The notes below the pieces were generated by a model that was given only the letters and a program-made list of their open reading frames with translations, was not told the DNA's origin and did not search any database. DNA of 64,000 nt from Puia sp. (lineage in GTDB: Bacteria; Bacteroidota; Bacteroidia; Chitinophagales; Chitinophagaceae). The position numbers were made by a program, and so were the translations under genes. How positions within the stretch are numbered: position 1 is the stretch's first letter; every line of letters begins with the position of its first letter. Below, piece by piece: positions 24,099 through 32,564 of the stretch. The stretch is taken from positions 1 to 64,000 of the forward strand of contig JARLGZ010000275.1 in NCBI GenBank assembly GCA_031292515.1, read 5' to 3'.

Positions 24099-26021
24099 TT
24101 AAAAATTCTGCTCGCTCAGTTCCAGCCACCGAAGCTCTTTTTCATCCAATAGCCGGGTTAGTTCACCGGTCCGGATCGCCAGCTTTTGCAATTCATCGAA
24201 GGGGGTGTTGCCACTATTCAATTTCTCTTCGACCGATTTCTTCTCCTGTTCCAACTGGCTGATCTCCTGCTGCAATTGTTCGAATTCCCGCTTCTCCTTG
24301 TAAGACCATTTCTTTTTTTCGCTGACAGGGACCGGAGAGGGGGATTGCGGTTGTTGGACAGGGCTATCTGTGGACTTGTCCGCCCCCGCCTTCGACTCTT
24401 TCACCTCATAATTTTCGGCGCCCGGTTGGCCCTGCTTTTGCCATTCACGGAATTGAGAATAGTTGCCCGGGAAATCCCTGATCAGGCCGTCTCCTTCCAA
24501 CACCAGCAAATGATCCACCAGGCGGTCCATGAAATAACGGTCATGGGAGACGATCAGCAAACAGCCCTGGTAGTCGCTCAGGAAGTTCTCCAATACCCCC
24601 AGGGTTGGAAGGTCCAGGTCGTTTGTCGGTTCATCGAGAATGAGGAAATTGGGGTTCCGGAACAGGATCGACAGGAGATGCAGCCTCCGTTTTTCGCCGC
24701 CGCTGAGTTTCGATATATAAGTGTATTGGTGTTCCGGGGGGAAGAGGAACAGGCTCAGGAACTGGGAGGCGCTCAGGGAGCCTCCGGCGGCCAGGGGAAA
24801 GTGTTCGGCAATATTCTTCACATATTCGATGACCCGCATATCTTCCTTGACGACGAGGCCGGTCTGCGAATAATTGCCAAATACAACTGTCTCGCCGATA
24901 TTGACTTTGCCGCTGTCAGGCAGTTCGATCCCTTGTAGAATATTGTTGAATGTAGACTTGCCTACCCCGTTCTTGCCGACGATACCAACCCTTTCTCCTT
25001 TTTTAAAAGTATAGTCAAATCCTTTCAGGATCACTTTTTCACCATAGCTCTTGTAGACCTTTTTCAACTCCGCGATCTTACCTCCCAGCCGGGTCATCTT
25101 GACCTGTAGCTCTACCTGCTGATCCTCTATTTTTTGTTTGGCTCTGGCTTCTACCGTATAGAAATTGTCCTGTCTGCTCTTGCTTTTCGTAGTCCTCGCC
25201 TTGGGTTGTTTTCGCATCCACTCCAGTTCCTTGCGATATGTGTTCCGGGCTTTGTCGATGCTGGCGACCTCATTTTCTATACGGGCCGCCTTTTTCTCAA
25301 GGAAATTCTCGTAATCCCCCTTGTATACGAAGAGACTGCTGCCATCCAGTTCCCAGATCTCTTCGGATACGGAATCCAGGAAATAGCGATCATGGGTGAC
25401 AAGCAGCAGGGTAACCTTCTCCTGGTTCAGGTAATGTTCCAGCCATTCGACCATCTCCACATCCAGGTGGTTGGTGGGCTCATCCATGATGAGCAGGACA
25501 TGTTTATGTTCAAAGCCGATATCGATCAGCGTCTTGGCGAGCGCCACTCTTTTGCGTTGGCCCCCCGACAAAGTGCCGGCTGTCTGGTGCAGGTGGTGGA
25601 TATTGAGCTTGCCCAATATCTGCTTTACCTTCGTGTCGAAATCCCATGCGCTGAGCTCGTCCAGTTTTACGATGGCATCCGTCAGTTTATCGATATCGCC
25701 GTCTTCGCTGGCTGTTTCATAGTCCCTGATGGCGTTGATGACGGGATGGTTGTGGTGGAATATATTGTCCAGGATAGATTTGTCTTCCAGGAAGACGGGT
25801 TCCTGTTCGAAAAGGGCCACGGTCACGTCTTTATGGATCCAGACGGTGCCGCTTTCGGGGGTCTCCTTTCCTGCCAATATTTTCAGGAGGGTAGACTTGC
25901 CGCTGCCATTCCTGGCAACGAGGGCGATTTTGTCGCCTTCTTCAATGTGGAACGAGATATTCTGGAACAAGGGCTTGACCCCATAGGATTTACCCAATCC
26001 TTCTACCGAGACATAATGCAT
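24099..26021 (-). CDS. ABC-F family ATPase (Uup/EttA-like)
   Basis: The predicted protein has 640 residues and two ABC ATPase domains with no membrane segments. Walker A motifs are ARNGSGKST and GKNGVGKST, signatures LSGGQRKR and LSGGEKRR, and Walker B segments LLIMDEPTNHLD and LILDEPTNDLD. An inter-domain linker and a C-terminal coiled coil (about 560-640) follow the Uup plan. A Ser/Pro/Gln-rich stretch separates the second ATPase from the coiled coil. ABC-F proteins act on ribosomes during translation. The start at 26021 (MHYVSVEG) matches family starts; an in-frame ATG nine codons upstream seems too early. Confidence 0.93.
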   Translation of the reverse strand: MHYVSVEGLGKSYGVKPLFQNISFHIEEGDKIALVARNGSGKSTLLKILAGKETPESGTVWIHKDVTVALFEQEPVFLEDKSILDNIFHHNHPVINAIRDYETASEDGDIDKLTDAIVKLDELSAWDFDTKVKQILGKLNIHHLHQTAGTLSGGQRKRVALAKTLIDIGFEHKHVLLIMDEPTNHLDVEMVEWLEHYLNQEKVTLLLVTHDRYFLDSVSEEIWELDGSSLFVYKGDYENFLEKKAARIENEVASIDKARNTYRKELEWMRKQPKARTTKSKSRQDNFYTVEARAKQKIEDQQVELQVKMTRLGGKIAELKKVYKSYGEKVILKGFDYTFKKGERVGIVGKNGVGKSTFNNILQGIELPDSGKVNIGETVVFGNYSQTGLVVKEDMRVIEYVKNIAEHFPLAAGGSLSASQFLSLFLFPPEHQYTYISKLSGGEKRRLHLLSILFRNPNFLILDEPTNDLDLPTLGVLENFLSDYQGCLLIVSHDRYFMDRLVDHLLVLEGDGLIRDFPGNYSQFREWQKQGQPGAENYEVKESKAGADKSTDSPVQQPQSPSPVPVSEKKKWSYKEKREFEQLQQEISQLEQEKKSVEEKLNSGNTPFDELQKLAIRTGELTRLLDEKELRWLELSEQNF

Positions 26022-26053
26022 TCCGCAAAGATAAGCTATCGGCCCCAAAGAAA

Positions 26054-26109
26054 AGCTGCAGACCGGTCACAGGCAGGGAAGAAACCCCCGGAAACCGATG
26101 TCTGCAGCT
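26054..26109 (-). terminator. Hairpin terminator after the YceI gene
   Basis: Perfect arms AGCTGCAGAC and GTCTGCAGCT enclose about 36 bases with extra inner pairing (CGGT with ACCG). On the minus strand it is followed by TTTTCTTT. It lies between the YceI stop and the ABC-F start. Confidence 0.65.
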
Positions 26110-26171
26110 ATATAATAATAACCAATATAATAATAGAAATCTTCAATAGAAATCTTCGGGGATCGCTATCG
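26110..26171. repeat. Short duplications after the YceI stop codon
   Basis: Read on the minus strand just after the TAG stop: ATAGCG twice, then GAAGATTTCTATT twice, then TTATTATAT-like words. It is of the same kind as the tail duplications after other genes in this window. Confidence 0.75.
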
Positions 26172-26705
26172 CTATGCCTGCTTGATGAACTCAAGCTCGG
26201 CGTGCAACTTTACATCGTCGCCAACAACCAATCCGCCCGCTTCCGTAACGGCATGCCAGGTCAGGCCAAACTCCTTGCGGTTGATCTTGCCTTCCACGGT
26301 AAGACCGGCACGGGTGTGGCCCCAGGGGTCTTTCGTGATGCCCCCGAATTCGACGTCGAATTTCACGGGTTTTGTGATATCGCGGATGGTGAGGTCACCA
26401 TATACTTTGTATTCATCGGAACCTTCCTTCTCATATTTGGTAGCCGTAAATTTGATCTGGGGATATTTTGCAGAATCAAAGAAGTCGGCGGATTGCAGGT
26501 GACCGTCGCGCTGTTCATTGCCCGTTGTGATCGAAGCAACTTCGGCAGTCAGTGTGACTTTTGCCGTGGTGAAATCCTCGTCTTCGGTTTCGACGGCGGC
26601 GTCGAATTTTGTGATTTTCCCTGAGACATTGGAGATCATCAGGTGTTTCACCTTAAACTGCAGTTCCGCGTGAGTGGGGTCCAGTGACCATTTAACTTTT
26701 GCCAT
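26172..26705 (-). CDS. YceI-family protein
   Basis: This 177-residue protein has the YceI lipocalin-like beta-barrel, which binds isoprenoid or other amphipathic ligands in characterised members. Seen are WSLDPTHAELQFKVKHLMIS at the start and the downstream pattern FDSAKYPQIKFTAT, VYGDLTIRDITKPV and FGLTWHAV. There is no signal peptide, so this copy is probably cytoplasmic, unlike many YceI proteins. It is monocistronic. Confidence 0.93.
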   Translation of the reverse strand: MAKVKWSLDPTHAELQFKVKHLMISNVSGKITKFDAAVETEDEDFTTAKVTLTAEVASITTGNEQRDGHLQSADFFDSAKYPQIKFTATKYEKEGSDEYKVYGDLTIRDITKPVKFDVEFGGITKDPWGHTRAGLTVEGKINRKEFGLTWHAVTEAGGLVVGDDVKLHAELEFIKQA

Positions 26706-26897
26706 ATCCGTTAATTTTAATGTTTAAACAATGAAATTAAGCAATTTTTCGGTTCTTCCAAAATTAGGTCAAAAACTCCACAGCCGGTTAACGGATCGTT
26801 ACCGGTAGCTTACCATTGGCTGCAAATAGCATGCCTTCATCGTGCGGAATAGCGATTCGGGTCACTCGTCACCCGTCAAGGGCGGGACCGGTTGCGG
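26706..26897. other. Intergenic region between YceI and the sigma factor
   Basis: It contains the YceI promoter region (T-rich near the start codon) and a GC-rich stretch containing GTCACTCGTCACCCGTC repeats near 26860-26880 beyond the sigma-factor stop. No gene or clear hairpin terminator was seen. Confidence 0.4.
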
Positions 26898-27395
26898 TCA
26901 GCGGGTGATCTGCCCCTGCAGGGATTTACGGGCGAGATGGATGCGGCTTTTGATCGTGCCGAGCGCAATATCCAGCATATCCGCGATCTCCTGGTATTTG
27001 TACCCCTCGGAATAAAGACAAAAGGGGATCTTGAAGATATCGGGCAACGAGTGTACAGCCGTAAGAATCTCCTTGGAGACGAGGCTGCCTTCCGCCGGGT
27101 TAAACGTGGAGGCTTCGCTGTGATCGGAGAGAAAACCCGGCAATCCGTTGTGAAAGATCTTCTTTTCCCGGTTCTTCCGCCGGTAGCTGTTGATAAAAGT
27201 GTTGCGCATGATGGTGTAAAGCCAGGCCCTGATATTGGTGCCGTCGTTATACTTTTCCCGGTTCCTGAGCGCGCGGTAGAGCGTCTCGTGGACGAGGTCA
27301 TTGGCTTCCTGTCCGTCGTGGGTGAAACTGATCGCGTAAGGCTTAAGACCTTCCGTGTGGTTGATTAAGAGTTGGTTGAATTCTATGGTCGACAT
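26898..27395 (-). CDS. ECF-type RNA polymerase sigma factor
   Basis: This 165-residue sigma-70 factor has only regions 2 and 4. Region 2 is about residues 10-75 (DLVHETLYRALRNREKYN, then NIRAWLYTIMRNTFINSYRR) and region 4 about 110-160 (LPDIFKIPFCLYSEGYKYQEIAD, then GTIKSRIHLARKSL). No anti-sigma gene is adjacent. It sits 17 bases downstream of a miniature nitroreductase-like gene on the same strand, so control by that protein or coexpression with it is possible. Confidence 0.94.
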   Translation of the reverse strand: MSTIEFNQLLINHTEGLKPYAISFTHDGQEANDLVHETLYRALRNREKYNDGTNIRAWLYTIMRNTFINSYRRKNREKKIFHNGLPGFLSDHSEASTFNPAEGSLVSKEILTAVHSLPDIFKIPFCLYSEGYKYQEIADMLDIALGTIKSRIHLARKSLQGQITR

Positions 27396-27412
27396 CTCAT
27401 TTTTTTTTAAAA

Positions 27413-27835
27413 TTAATTCAGAGATAATAAGGCGATGCTGTGAAGGCCCTGTTCGGACAAACCGAGCAAGCTGTCCACCTTCGCGGAATCGAAATCTTCG
27501 ATCCCGGTACTGTCTATGCCCGCAAGGGCGGCGGTCACCATGGCGGTACCCACTGCCGTCAAAGCCGTACTTGCTCCTTCATCCATGTCCTCGAACGCGG
27601 CGAAAACCAGCAATTGGGCGGATCTTGCGACTTCGCTTTGGCCCGCTACCGATTTCTTTAATTCCATCAACCGGGAACCGTCATCCACCAGCATTACTTT
27701 GAAAGACGGAAGCCGGCCGGCTTCCGCCGATAACCCGATCGCATCGAGGATGGTCCCTATTTTTTTCCGGTCTACGGCGGCATGGTTGCGGGTCTTAGCG
27801 GAAGGAAACCATTTGTAGGTCCTGAGAAGATTCAT
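27413..27835 (-). CDS. Miniature nitroreductase-like protein
   Basis: This 140-residue protein reads like a nitroreductase with its middle removed. The front resembles the flavin-site region (SFKVMLVDDGSRLMELKKS, then GQSEVARSAQLLVFAAF) and the tail resembles the end of the fold (AALAGIDSTGIEDFDSAKVD, then LGLSEQGLHSIALLSLN). Complete relatives are near 200 residues, as in the nitroreductase at 50893. The N-terminal FMN-contacting Arg cluster is replaced by a sequence without it (KWFPSAKTRNH). The frame is intact, so it is probably a real, possibly non-enzymatic protein. It directly precedes the sigma-factor gene. Confidence 0.7.
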   Translation of the reverse strand: MNLLRTYKWFPSAKTRNHAAVDRKKIGTILDAIGLSAEAGRLPSFKVMLVDDGSRLMELKKSVAGQSEVARSAQLLVFAAFEDMDEGASTALTAVGTAMVTAALAGIDSTGIEDFDSAKVDSLLGLSEQGLHSIALLSLN

Positions 27836-27936
27836 GTTTGTCTGTTTTCACTCGTTCTAAAAAAGGGTAAAAGCCGTCCCGGTCATGCCGGGATCAGCTT
27901 CTGCCTCGTTCTGCCTGTCAGTGCTTTCAACACCGG

Positions 27937-28509
27937 TTACAGACCAAAAGAATAGGCCACCCGAAGACCCAGGAAATTATAACTGTCGCCACCGTCATAG
28001 AAGGCGGAATTGCCTTCAAAACGGAAACCCAGGTCGAGATAATTCTTGGGGGCGAGTTTCAGCAGGTAACCGACCTGCGGTGCATACGCGAAAGCCGCGG
28101 ATTTATTCGCGTCGAGTTCCGACTTGTTCGCCAGGAAGGTTACACCGGCTTGCCCCTGCACATAGAAATTCCCGGCTACGAAATACTTAAGGCCCGCTTT
28201 CACCGGAATCAGCCGGATGTCATTGGCCGCCAGATCCGTTTTGCCGCTCTTGGCAAAGAAATTGTCATAGCCGGCATTCACGGTCACGAAAAGGTTTTTT
28301 ACCACGGGGAAATCCGCCTGAACCGATCCGCCGATACTCCAGTCATAAGCGTTTGAAAAGTTACCCAGGGGAAGACCCGCGTCGGGTCCCACGCTTAAGC
28401 GGATTTCCTGCTTACCGCCGGACTGCGGAGCCGTACTTTGTGCATTGAGCGTTAAAGAATAACCTGCCAGGAGGGTCGCCATCATTCCGATCTTTAGTAC
28501 TGTTTTCAT
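27937..28509 (-). CDS. Outer-membrane beta-barrel protein
   Basis: This 190-residue protein has a signal peptide (to about residue 24, LTLNAQ) followed by alternating beta-strands typical of the small eight-stranded outer-membrane barrel families. It ends in AYSFGL, with an aromatic residue close to the C-terminus. Strands such as FFVTVNAGYDNFF-like segments and VQGQAGVTFLANKS are visible. The role is unknown. It is separated by 101 bases from the nitroreductase-like gene downstream. Confidence 0.83.
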   Translation of the reverse strand: MKTVLKIGMMATLLAGYSLTLNAQSTAPQSGGKQEIRLSVGPDAGLPLGNFSNAYDWSIGGSVQADFPVVKNLFVTVNAGYDNFFAKSGKTDLAANDIRLIPVKAGLKYFVAGNFYVQGQAGVTFLANKSELDANKSAAFAYAPQVGYLLKLAPKNYLDLGFRFEGNSAFYDGGDSYNFLGLRVAYSFGL

Positions 28510-28751
28510 TTCTGTCGATTTAAATTTTGATTATTGTTTCTTTATTCTTGACGTCACAAAGTTGGCGCTGTTTCGGTTTACGGACGGTATATATTACGGA
28601 CATCGGATGGCATTTTTCGGACATTCCTCTTCCTGTGTGTCGCCATTGTTTAAATTCGGTTATACATGATAGATAGTACTCGTTTTCAAGCGGTATCATT
28701 CGGTCGCGGGGCGGCAGGAGCCGGTTCGTTACCCGGTTGGCACGATCGCTC

Positions 28752-29399
28752 TCAGTTGACGATAAAGGGAACGACGGCGTTCCTGTATCGGGGCTGCCGG
28801 ACCTGCTCCCTGAGGTGTTTAAAGGTTTCGAACGGGCCCTTCACCGAAAAAGTATTGATGAGCCAGGCAGGCAAAGCTCCTCCGGGATCCAGCTTCAACT
28901 GGTATGCGATCCTGATCTGCGTTTTATCCATACGGGTCACGACCCAGGTTTCGTCGGACATCGGTACCCTTACGGTGTTTGGTTTGGGAGGTACAAGACC
29001 CGTGACGGTCCTTATATTTATTTTCATGGTTTTGCCGACCGGCTCCTGCGTAATGACGAGGTGCAGCGTCAGGTCCCGGTTATCGGCAGGCCAGGGCGAT
29101 TCGATCTCCGAATAGAAATAGAGCTCGGAGGGGCTGACCTGTTTTATAACATAGGAAGTCCTGGTGTTAAAAGACCAATCTTTATAGTCCCCGATATCGA
29201 GGATGACGGCGGCGAGATCGGAAAGACTGGCTTTTAAATCCATTTCGACTTTCAGTTCCTTGAACTTCGATTGTTCATCGCCCCGGTTATAAACTTTAAT
29301 ACTGTCCTTGTCTTTTTTCAAGGTCCATGTGTTTTGCGACGTGCCGGTGAGCCGGACCAGGAAAAAGGCCAGCAGAAAAGACATATATCTTGTAAGCAT
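28752..29399 (-). CDS. Exported START-domain lipid-binding protein
   Basis: This 215-residue protein has a signal peptide (MLTRYMSFLLAFFLVRLTGTS) and a START/SRPBCC helix-grip domain: LKKDKDSIKVYNR, YKDWSFNTRTSYVIKQ, the YFYSEIESPWPADNRDL strand typical of START proteins, and a long C-terminal helix INTFSVKGPFETFKHLREQV. START domains carry lipids or hydrophobic molecules. The gene lies 13 bases downstream of an AraC regulator on the same strand and probably shares its transcript. Confidence 0.87.
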   Translation of the reverse strand: MLTRYMSFLLAFFLVRLTGTSQNTWTLKKDKDSIKVYNRGDEQSKFKELKVEMDLKASLSDLAAVILDIGDYKDWSFNTRTSYVIKQVSPSELYFYSEIESPWPADNRDLTLHLVITQEPVGKTMKINIRTVTGLVPPKPNTVRVPMSDETWVVTRMDKTQIRIAYQLKLDPGGALPAWLINTFSVKGPFETFKHLREQVRQPRYRNAVVPFIVN

Positions 29400-29412
29400 G
29401 CGAGGCCGTTTA

Positions 29413-30354
29413 TTAGTTATAGAGCTGTAACAAGGGTAGCTCCCTGACGGGCAGATTCCCCGTTAAGGGATTGTCCGCTATTATCGGATGGTGCTTACCG
29501 GACATGAACATGCGGTACTGTTGCGGGGTTTGCTTGCTTATGCGTCTGTAAAATTTTATAAAATAGGATGGCTCTCCGAACCCCAGTTCGTAGCTGATCT
29601 CCTTAACGGAACGGTTGGTATAATGAAGGAGGCGGCTGGCTTCGAGGTGTATGCGTGTTTCCAGTATCCGGGCTGCCGTTTGTCCCGTTATCTCCTTGCA
29701 GATCCGGTTGAGTTGCTTGGAACTGATATGGATCTTCGCCGCATAGGTCTCGATGTCCCTGGTATCCCTGAAATCCCTGTTGATCAGTTCTATGAATTCG
29801 TCATAGCGGGCGTCATGGTGTTTCAGCAGGGTAGTGGAAGCCTTAGAGAGTTTTTTGAATTCCGACAAAAGAATAGTCAGGTAGGAGTTGACGACGGGTG
29901 CGGAGTCGGGTGACAGGTGCTCCAATTCCGTTTGCAGGAAATAGAAAAGCCGGTCCAACTTATGCGTATTCTCTGCCGGTATCCGGAGGCTTCCGATATT
30001 TCGCAATTCAAAAAGGAGGTCCGACAGGTTGCTGCCGCTCTCCTGGAGATAGTGTCCGTTTATAGACAGGCGCCATCCTTCAAGAGAAGTCTCGGAAAGT
30101 GTATCGAGCGCATAAACCGTATGCGGCTGGAGGACAAACAGCCTGTTCGATTCGACACGGTGGTCTGCAAAATCGATGGTCATCAGACCTTTGCCCCTGA
30201 TGAACCAGGTGAAAACGAAGAATTCGTTTTGCTGGGCGGGAAGGGCCAGGTGTTCGGGAGACTCCGAAAGGAAATGCATGATCTCAACCGGGTTGGCTCC
30301 TTGCGCATGAGCAGGGCATTGCGCGGGATCCGATTTAGCAATTGGTAGGTGCAT
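29413..30354 (-). CDS. AraC-family transcriptional regulator
   Basis: This 313-residue regulator has an N-terminal cupin-type sensing domain (about 30-150; FFVFTWFIRGKGLMTIDF) and a C-terminal double helix-turn-helix (about 200-300; HISSKQLNRICKEITGQTA and KEISYELGFGEPSYFIKFYR). It is upstream of the START-protein gene and may control it. A near-perfect palindrome at 30478-30501 lies in its promoter region and shares its core with a palindrome in front of the neighbouring marR-type gene. Confidence 0.93.
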   Translation of the reverse strand: MHLPIAKSDPAQCPAHAQGANPVEIMHFLSESPEHLALPAQQNEFFVFTWFIRGKGLMTIDFADHRVESNRLFVLQPHTVYALDTLSETSLEGWRLSINGHYLQESGSNLSDLLFELRNIGSLRIPAENTHKLDRLFYFLQTELEHLSPDSAPVVNSYLTILLSEFKKLSKASTTLLKHHDARYDEFIELINRDFRDTRDIETYAAKIHISSKQLNRICKEITGQTAARILETRIHLEASRLLHYTNRSVKEISYELGFGEPSYFIKFYRRISKQTPQQYRMFMSGKHHPIIADNPLTGNLPVRELPLLQLYN

Positions 30355-30477
30355 GGTTGCTTTTTTGTTTGTTAGGAATGGGTTATAACCAGCGTATCAC
30401 GGCAATCATCCCAGGCAATCGTTATCCGGTTTTATAAGGTGTATAGACTATTGAATTCAGGACAATTATATTCAGCA

Positions 30478-30501
30478 CAATTATTGTCTATACAATAATT
30501 G
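30478..30501. promoter_or_regulatory. Palindrome upstream of the AraC/START operon
   Basis: Ten-base arms CAATTATTGT and ACAATAATTG flank CTAT. The core TTGTCTATACAA (30484-30495) differs by one base from TTGTATATACAA in front of the MarR-type gene. It is a candidate MarR operator controlling the AraC gene. Confidence 0.6.
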
Positions 30502-30513
30502 GGGTAAAAAAAA

Positions 30514-30966
30514 TTACTTTCTCATCTTATCCAGCAGTTCGGCGAGCTGAAGATATTCCTGGTCTGTCAGTTTCGCCTCATGTTCACAATGGTACTCGTT
30601 TAATTTTTCTCCGATCTTCTCGAGGAGCCTGATTCCCTTCTCGGTCAGGGATACTTCCACCCGCCGGCGATTTTCCTCATCGATCTCCCGTTTGACAAGC
30701 CCCTTCAGCCTGAGCTTTTCCACCAGTCGGGTGGCATTGCTCATTTTGTGCATCATTTTCTCCTGAATGGTGCACAGGTTGCAGGCGCGTTCTGCCTGGG
30801 CCTTTAATATATGCAGCACGTTTACCTGCTGCTCCGAGAGACCAAACTCCTTCAACTGCTCATTGAGCCTGTCGCTCAACCAGTAACCCGTGTATAAAAC
30901 GCTGATGATCGCCTGTTTGTAAGGCAACAGAGCATATTCGGCCGTATTCGATTTATCGGGGTTCAT
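30514..30966 (-). CDS. MarR-family transcriptional regulator
   Basis: This 150-residue winged-helix protein has the MarR layout: an N-terminal dimerisation helix, LSEQQVNVLHILKAQ, the recognition helix region NATRLVEKLRLKGLVKREIDEENRR with the wing Arg and Asp residues, and a C-terminal helix LTDQEYLQLAELLDKMRK. Two cysteines near residue 63 (ACNLC) are unusual and could be redox-active. A perfect palindrome lies just upstream of its start codon, consistent with self-repression. Confidence 0.93.
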   Translation of the reverse strand: MNPDKSNTAEYALLPYKQAIISVLYTGYWLSDRLNEQLKEFGLSEQQVNVLHILKAQAERACNLCTIQEKMMHKMSNATRLVEKLRLKGLVKREIDEENRRRVEVSLTEKGIRLLEKIGEKLNEYHCEHEAKLTDQEYLQLAELLDKMRK

Positions 30967-30978
30967 ATAGCTGTATTA

Positions 30979-30997
30979 ACAACTGTTGTATATACAA
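30979..30997. promoter_or_regulatory. Palindromic operator upstream of marR
   Basis: ACAAC-T-GTTGT (30979-30989) and the 12-base perfect palindrome TTGTATATACAA (30986-30997) overlap 13 to 31 bases before the MarR-type start codon. This is the expected position of an autoregulatory site. Confidence 0.6.
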
Positions 30998-31109
30998 ATG
31001 TACGATCTTTTTTGATATCCGTCTTTTTTTTTCCGGATTATATTATCCGGGATGTCTTTGTCTGGCCCGGTCTGTTTACCGAAACAGACCAGGCCAGGCG
31101 GTATGCCGG

Positions 31110-31925
31110 TCAAATATCCCCATCGCTGATCCTGTACATTTTCTTCATGCCGTCTCCCATCACACCAATTGCTTTTTTACGGGAAAAGAGATGTTGCATC
31201 AGGAAAGACACCCATTTATTTGCCTTTCCGCTGACAAAAGAAGGAGTAGCGCCTATTTTTTGCAGACATTCTTCTACTACCTGTTCAGGACGCTGGGGTT
31301 TCGGTTCGAACGGGCTGGCCTTTCCTGGCCGCGTATTTATATAATTGGGCGTTTCCGTAGCCCCGGCGCAGCAGGCGATCACATCGACGCCTTTGGGTTT
31401 CCACTCATACCACAGTCCTTCCGCGAGCACCCGGTTAAAGGCCTTTGTAGCCGCGTAGGTTGAAAGGTAGCCCGAGCCCTGAAAGCCGGCGATGGAACTC
31501 ATGATCACGATCCCGCCTCTTCTTCGTTCGACCATTTTGCCGCCGAAATGATGCAATAGGGTCAGCGGGGTCACCATGTTTACCGCCGCGATAGCAGCGT
31601 ATCTGAATGGGTCGGTCGCCAGGTAGGGACCGATATAAGAAAGTGCTGCGTTATAGACGAGGAAATCGATCGGGGTATCGCCGGTCGCTTCTATCACCTG
31701 CCGGGTCGCATCCGCTCCCGCCAGATCACAGACGATGGGTTTGACTTTTACGTCGAACTGTACAGCGATCTGCCGGGCCGTCTCTTCCAGCAATTCCTTA
31801 CGACGTGCGATGAGCACCAGGTCCAGCCCGCGTGCCGCCAGGGCCCGTGCATAAGCCGCACCCATTCCCTCCGAGGCGCCGGCAACCAAAGCGGTACGGC
31901 CATATTTCATTGCAAAGTTTTTCAT
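31110..31925 (-). CDS. Short-chain dehydrogenase/reductase (SDR)
   Basis: The predicted protein has about 271 residues and a classical SDR Rossmann fold: the cofactor loop VAGASEGMGAAYARALAARG near the N-terminus, the NAALS strand end (NAG equivalent), the catalytic Ser in MSSIAGFQG and YAATK with the catalytic Tyr and Lys. A C-terminal tail rich in basic residues (FSRKKAIGVMGDGMKKMY) may touch a membrane. The start at 31925 (MKNFAMKYG) is preferred over an in-frame ATG at 31961. It follows an EXPERA-domain membrane protein on the same strand with 44 bases between, so a shared lipid or sterol-like substrate is possible. Confidence 0.9.
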   Translation of the reverse strand: MKNFAMKYGRTALVAGASEGMGAAYARALAARGLDLVLIARRKELLEETARQIAVQFDVKVKPIVCDLAGADATRQVIEATGDTPIDFLVYNAALSYIGPYLATDPFRYAAIAAVNMVTPLTLLHHFGGKMVERRRGGIVIMSSIAGFQGSGYLSTYAATKAFNRVLAEGLWYEWKPKGVDVIACCAGATETPNYINTRPGKASPFEPKPQRPEQVVEECLQKIGATPSFVSGKANKWVSFLMQHLFSRKKAIGVMGDGMKKMYRISDGDI

Positions 31926-31969
31926 ATGTAATGAAAGTGTTTCTGCATCAAAAAAAAACACTCCGAATG

Positions 31970-32521
31970 TTATCTGACAGTCTGGCTTTCATCGGGTTGG
32001 TGAACGTCCTTCGAGGGACAGGAAAATGGATAGACGGAGCGCCACATCCGGTACAGAACCCCGACCGGGAAAATCACCCAGGCCGCATTTGACAGGAATA
32101 CGCGCGCCAGTTGCGGGGATGCGTGCTCGCCACAGACTTCTTCAAACAGGATAATCGAAACATTGGTAAGCATGACGGAGGCCCAGACAATGCTGGCGAA
32201 GCGGATCCAGTTCCTGCCTTTGGCATAGGCATAAATGGCGAAAATATAAAAGGGCCCGAAAAAGAGCGCGTCAATCCAGATCGTTGCGCGCCACCAGGCC
32301 GGCCTGGCTATCAGGACAGGATCGAAACGATGGCCATACCAATGAACCAGGTCTACCATCTTCGCCGGCGGCCAGACAGGGTATTGGAAATGCGCGGCGT
32401 CGGGGATGACCAGCTGTTCCAGGTCGACTATATAGGTGATGAAAAAAAGGTTGACACAAAAAAATAGGATCAGGGCGATATCTACCGGGCGTTTCGATAA
32501 CGGCAAAGGCGAAGGCTGCAT
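31970..32521 (-). CDS. EXPERA (emopamil-binding protein-like) membrane protein
   Basis: This 183-residue protein with four membrane helices resembles the EXPERA group (EBP sterol isomerase, TMEM97, TM6SF2). Evidence: RPVDIALILFFCVNLFFITY as helix 1, a conserved-looking WPPAKMVDLVHWYG loop, ARPAWWRATIWIDALFFGPFY as helix 2, and FEEVCGEH after helix 3, where Glu residues are typical of the family. The eukaryotic relatives bind or isomerise sterols; bacterial ones are not characterised as far as I know. It probably forms an operon with the downstream SDR. Confidence 0.72.
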   Translation of the reverse strand: MQPSPLPLSKRPVDIALILFFCVNLFFITYIVDLEQLVIPDAAHFQYPVWPPAKMVDLVHWYGHRFDPVLIARPAWWRATIWIDALFFGPFYIFAIYAYAKGRNWIRFASIVWASVMLTNVSIILFEEVCGEHASPQLARVFLSNAAWVIFPVGVLYRMWRSVYPFSCPSKDVHQPDESQTVR

Positions 32522-32564
32522 AAGCTGATTTTGAAAAATGTCCGGTGAAGATAGGGTTGAAGGG

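Noticed and set aside
25134-26624. 496-codon frame antisense to the ABC-F and YceI genes
   Set aside because: It spans two real minus-strand genes and their terminator, so it is not a single gene.
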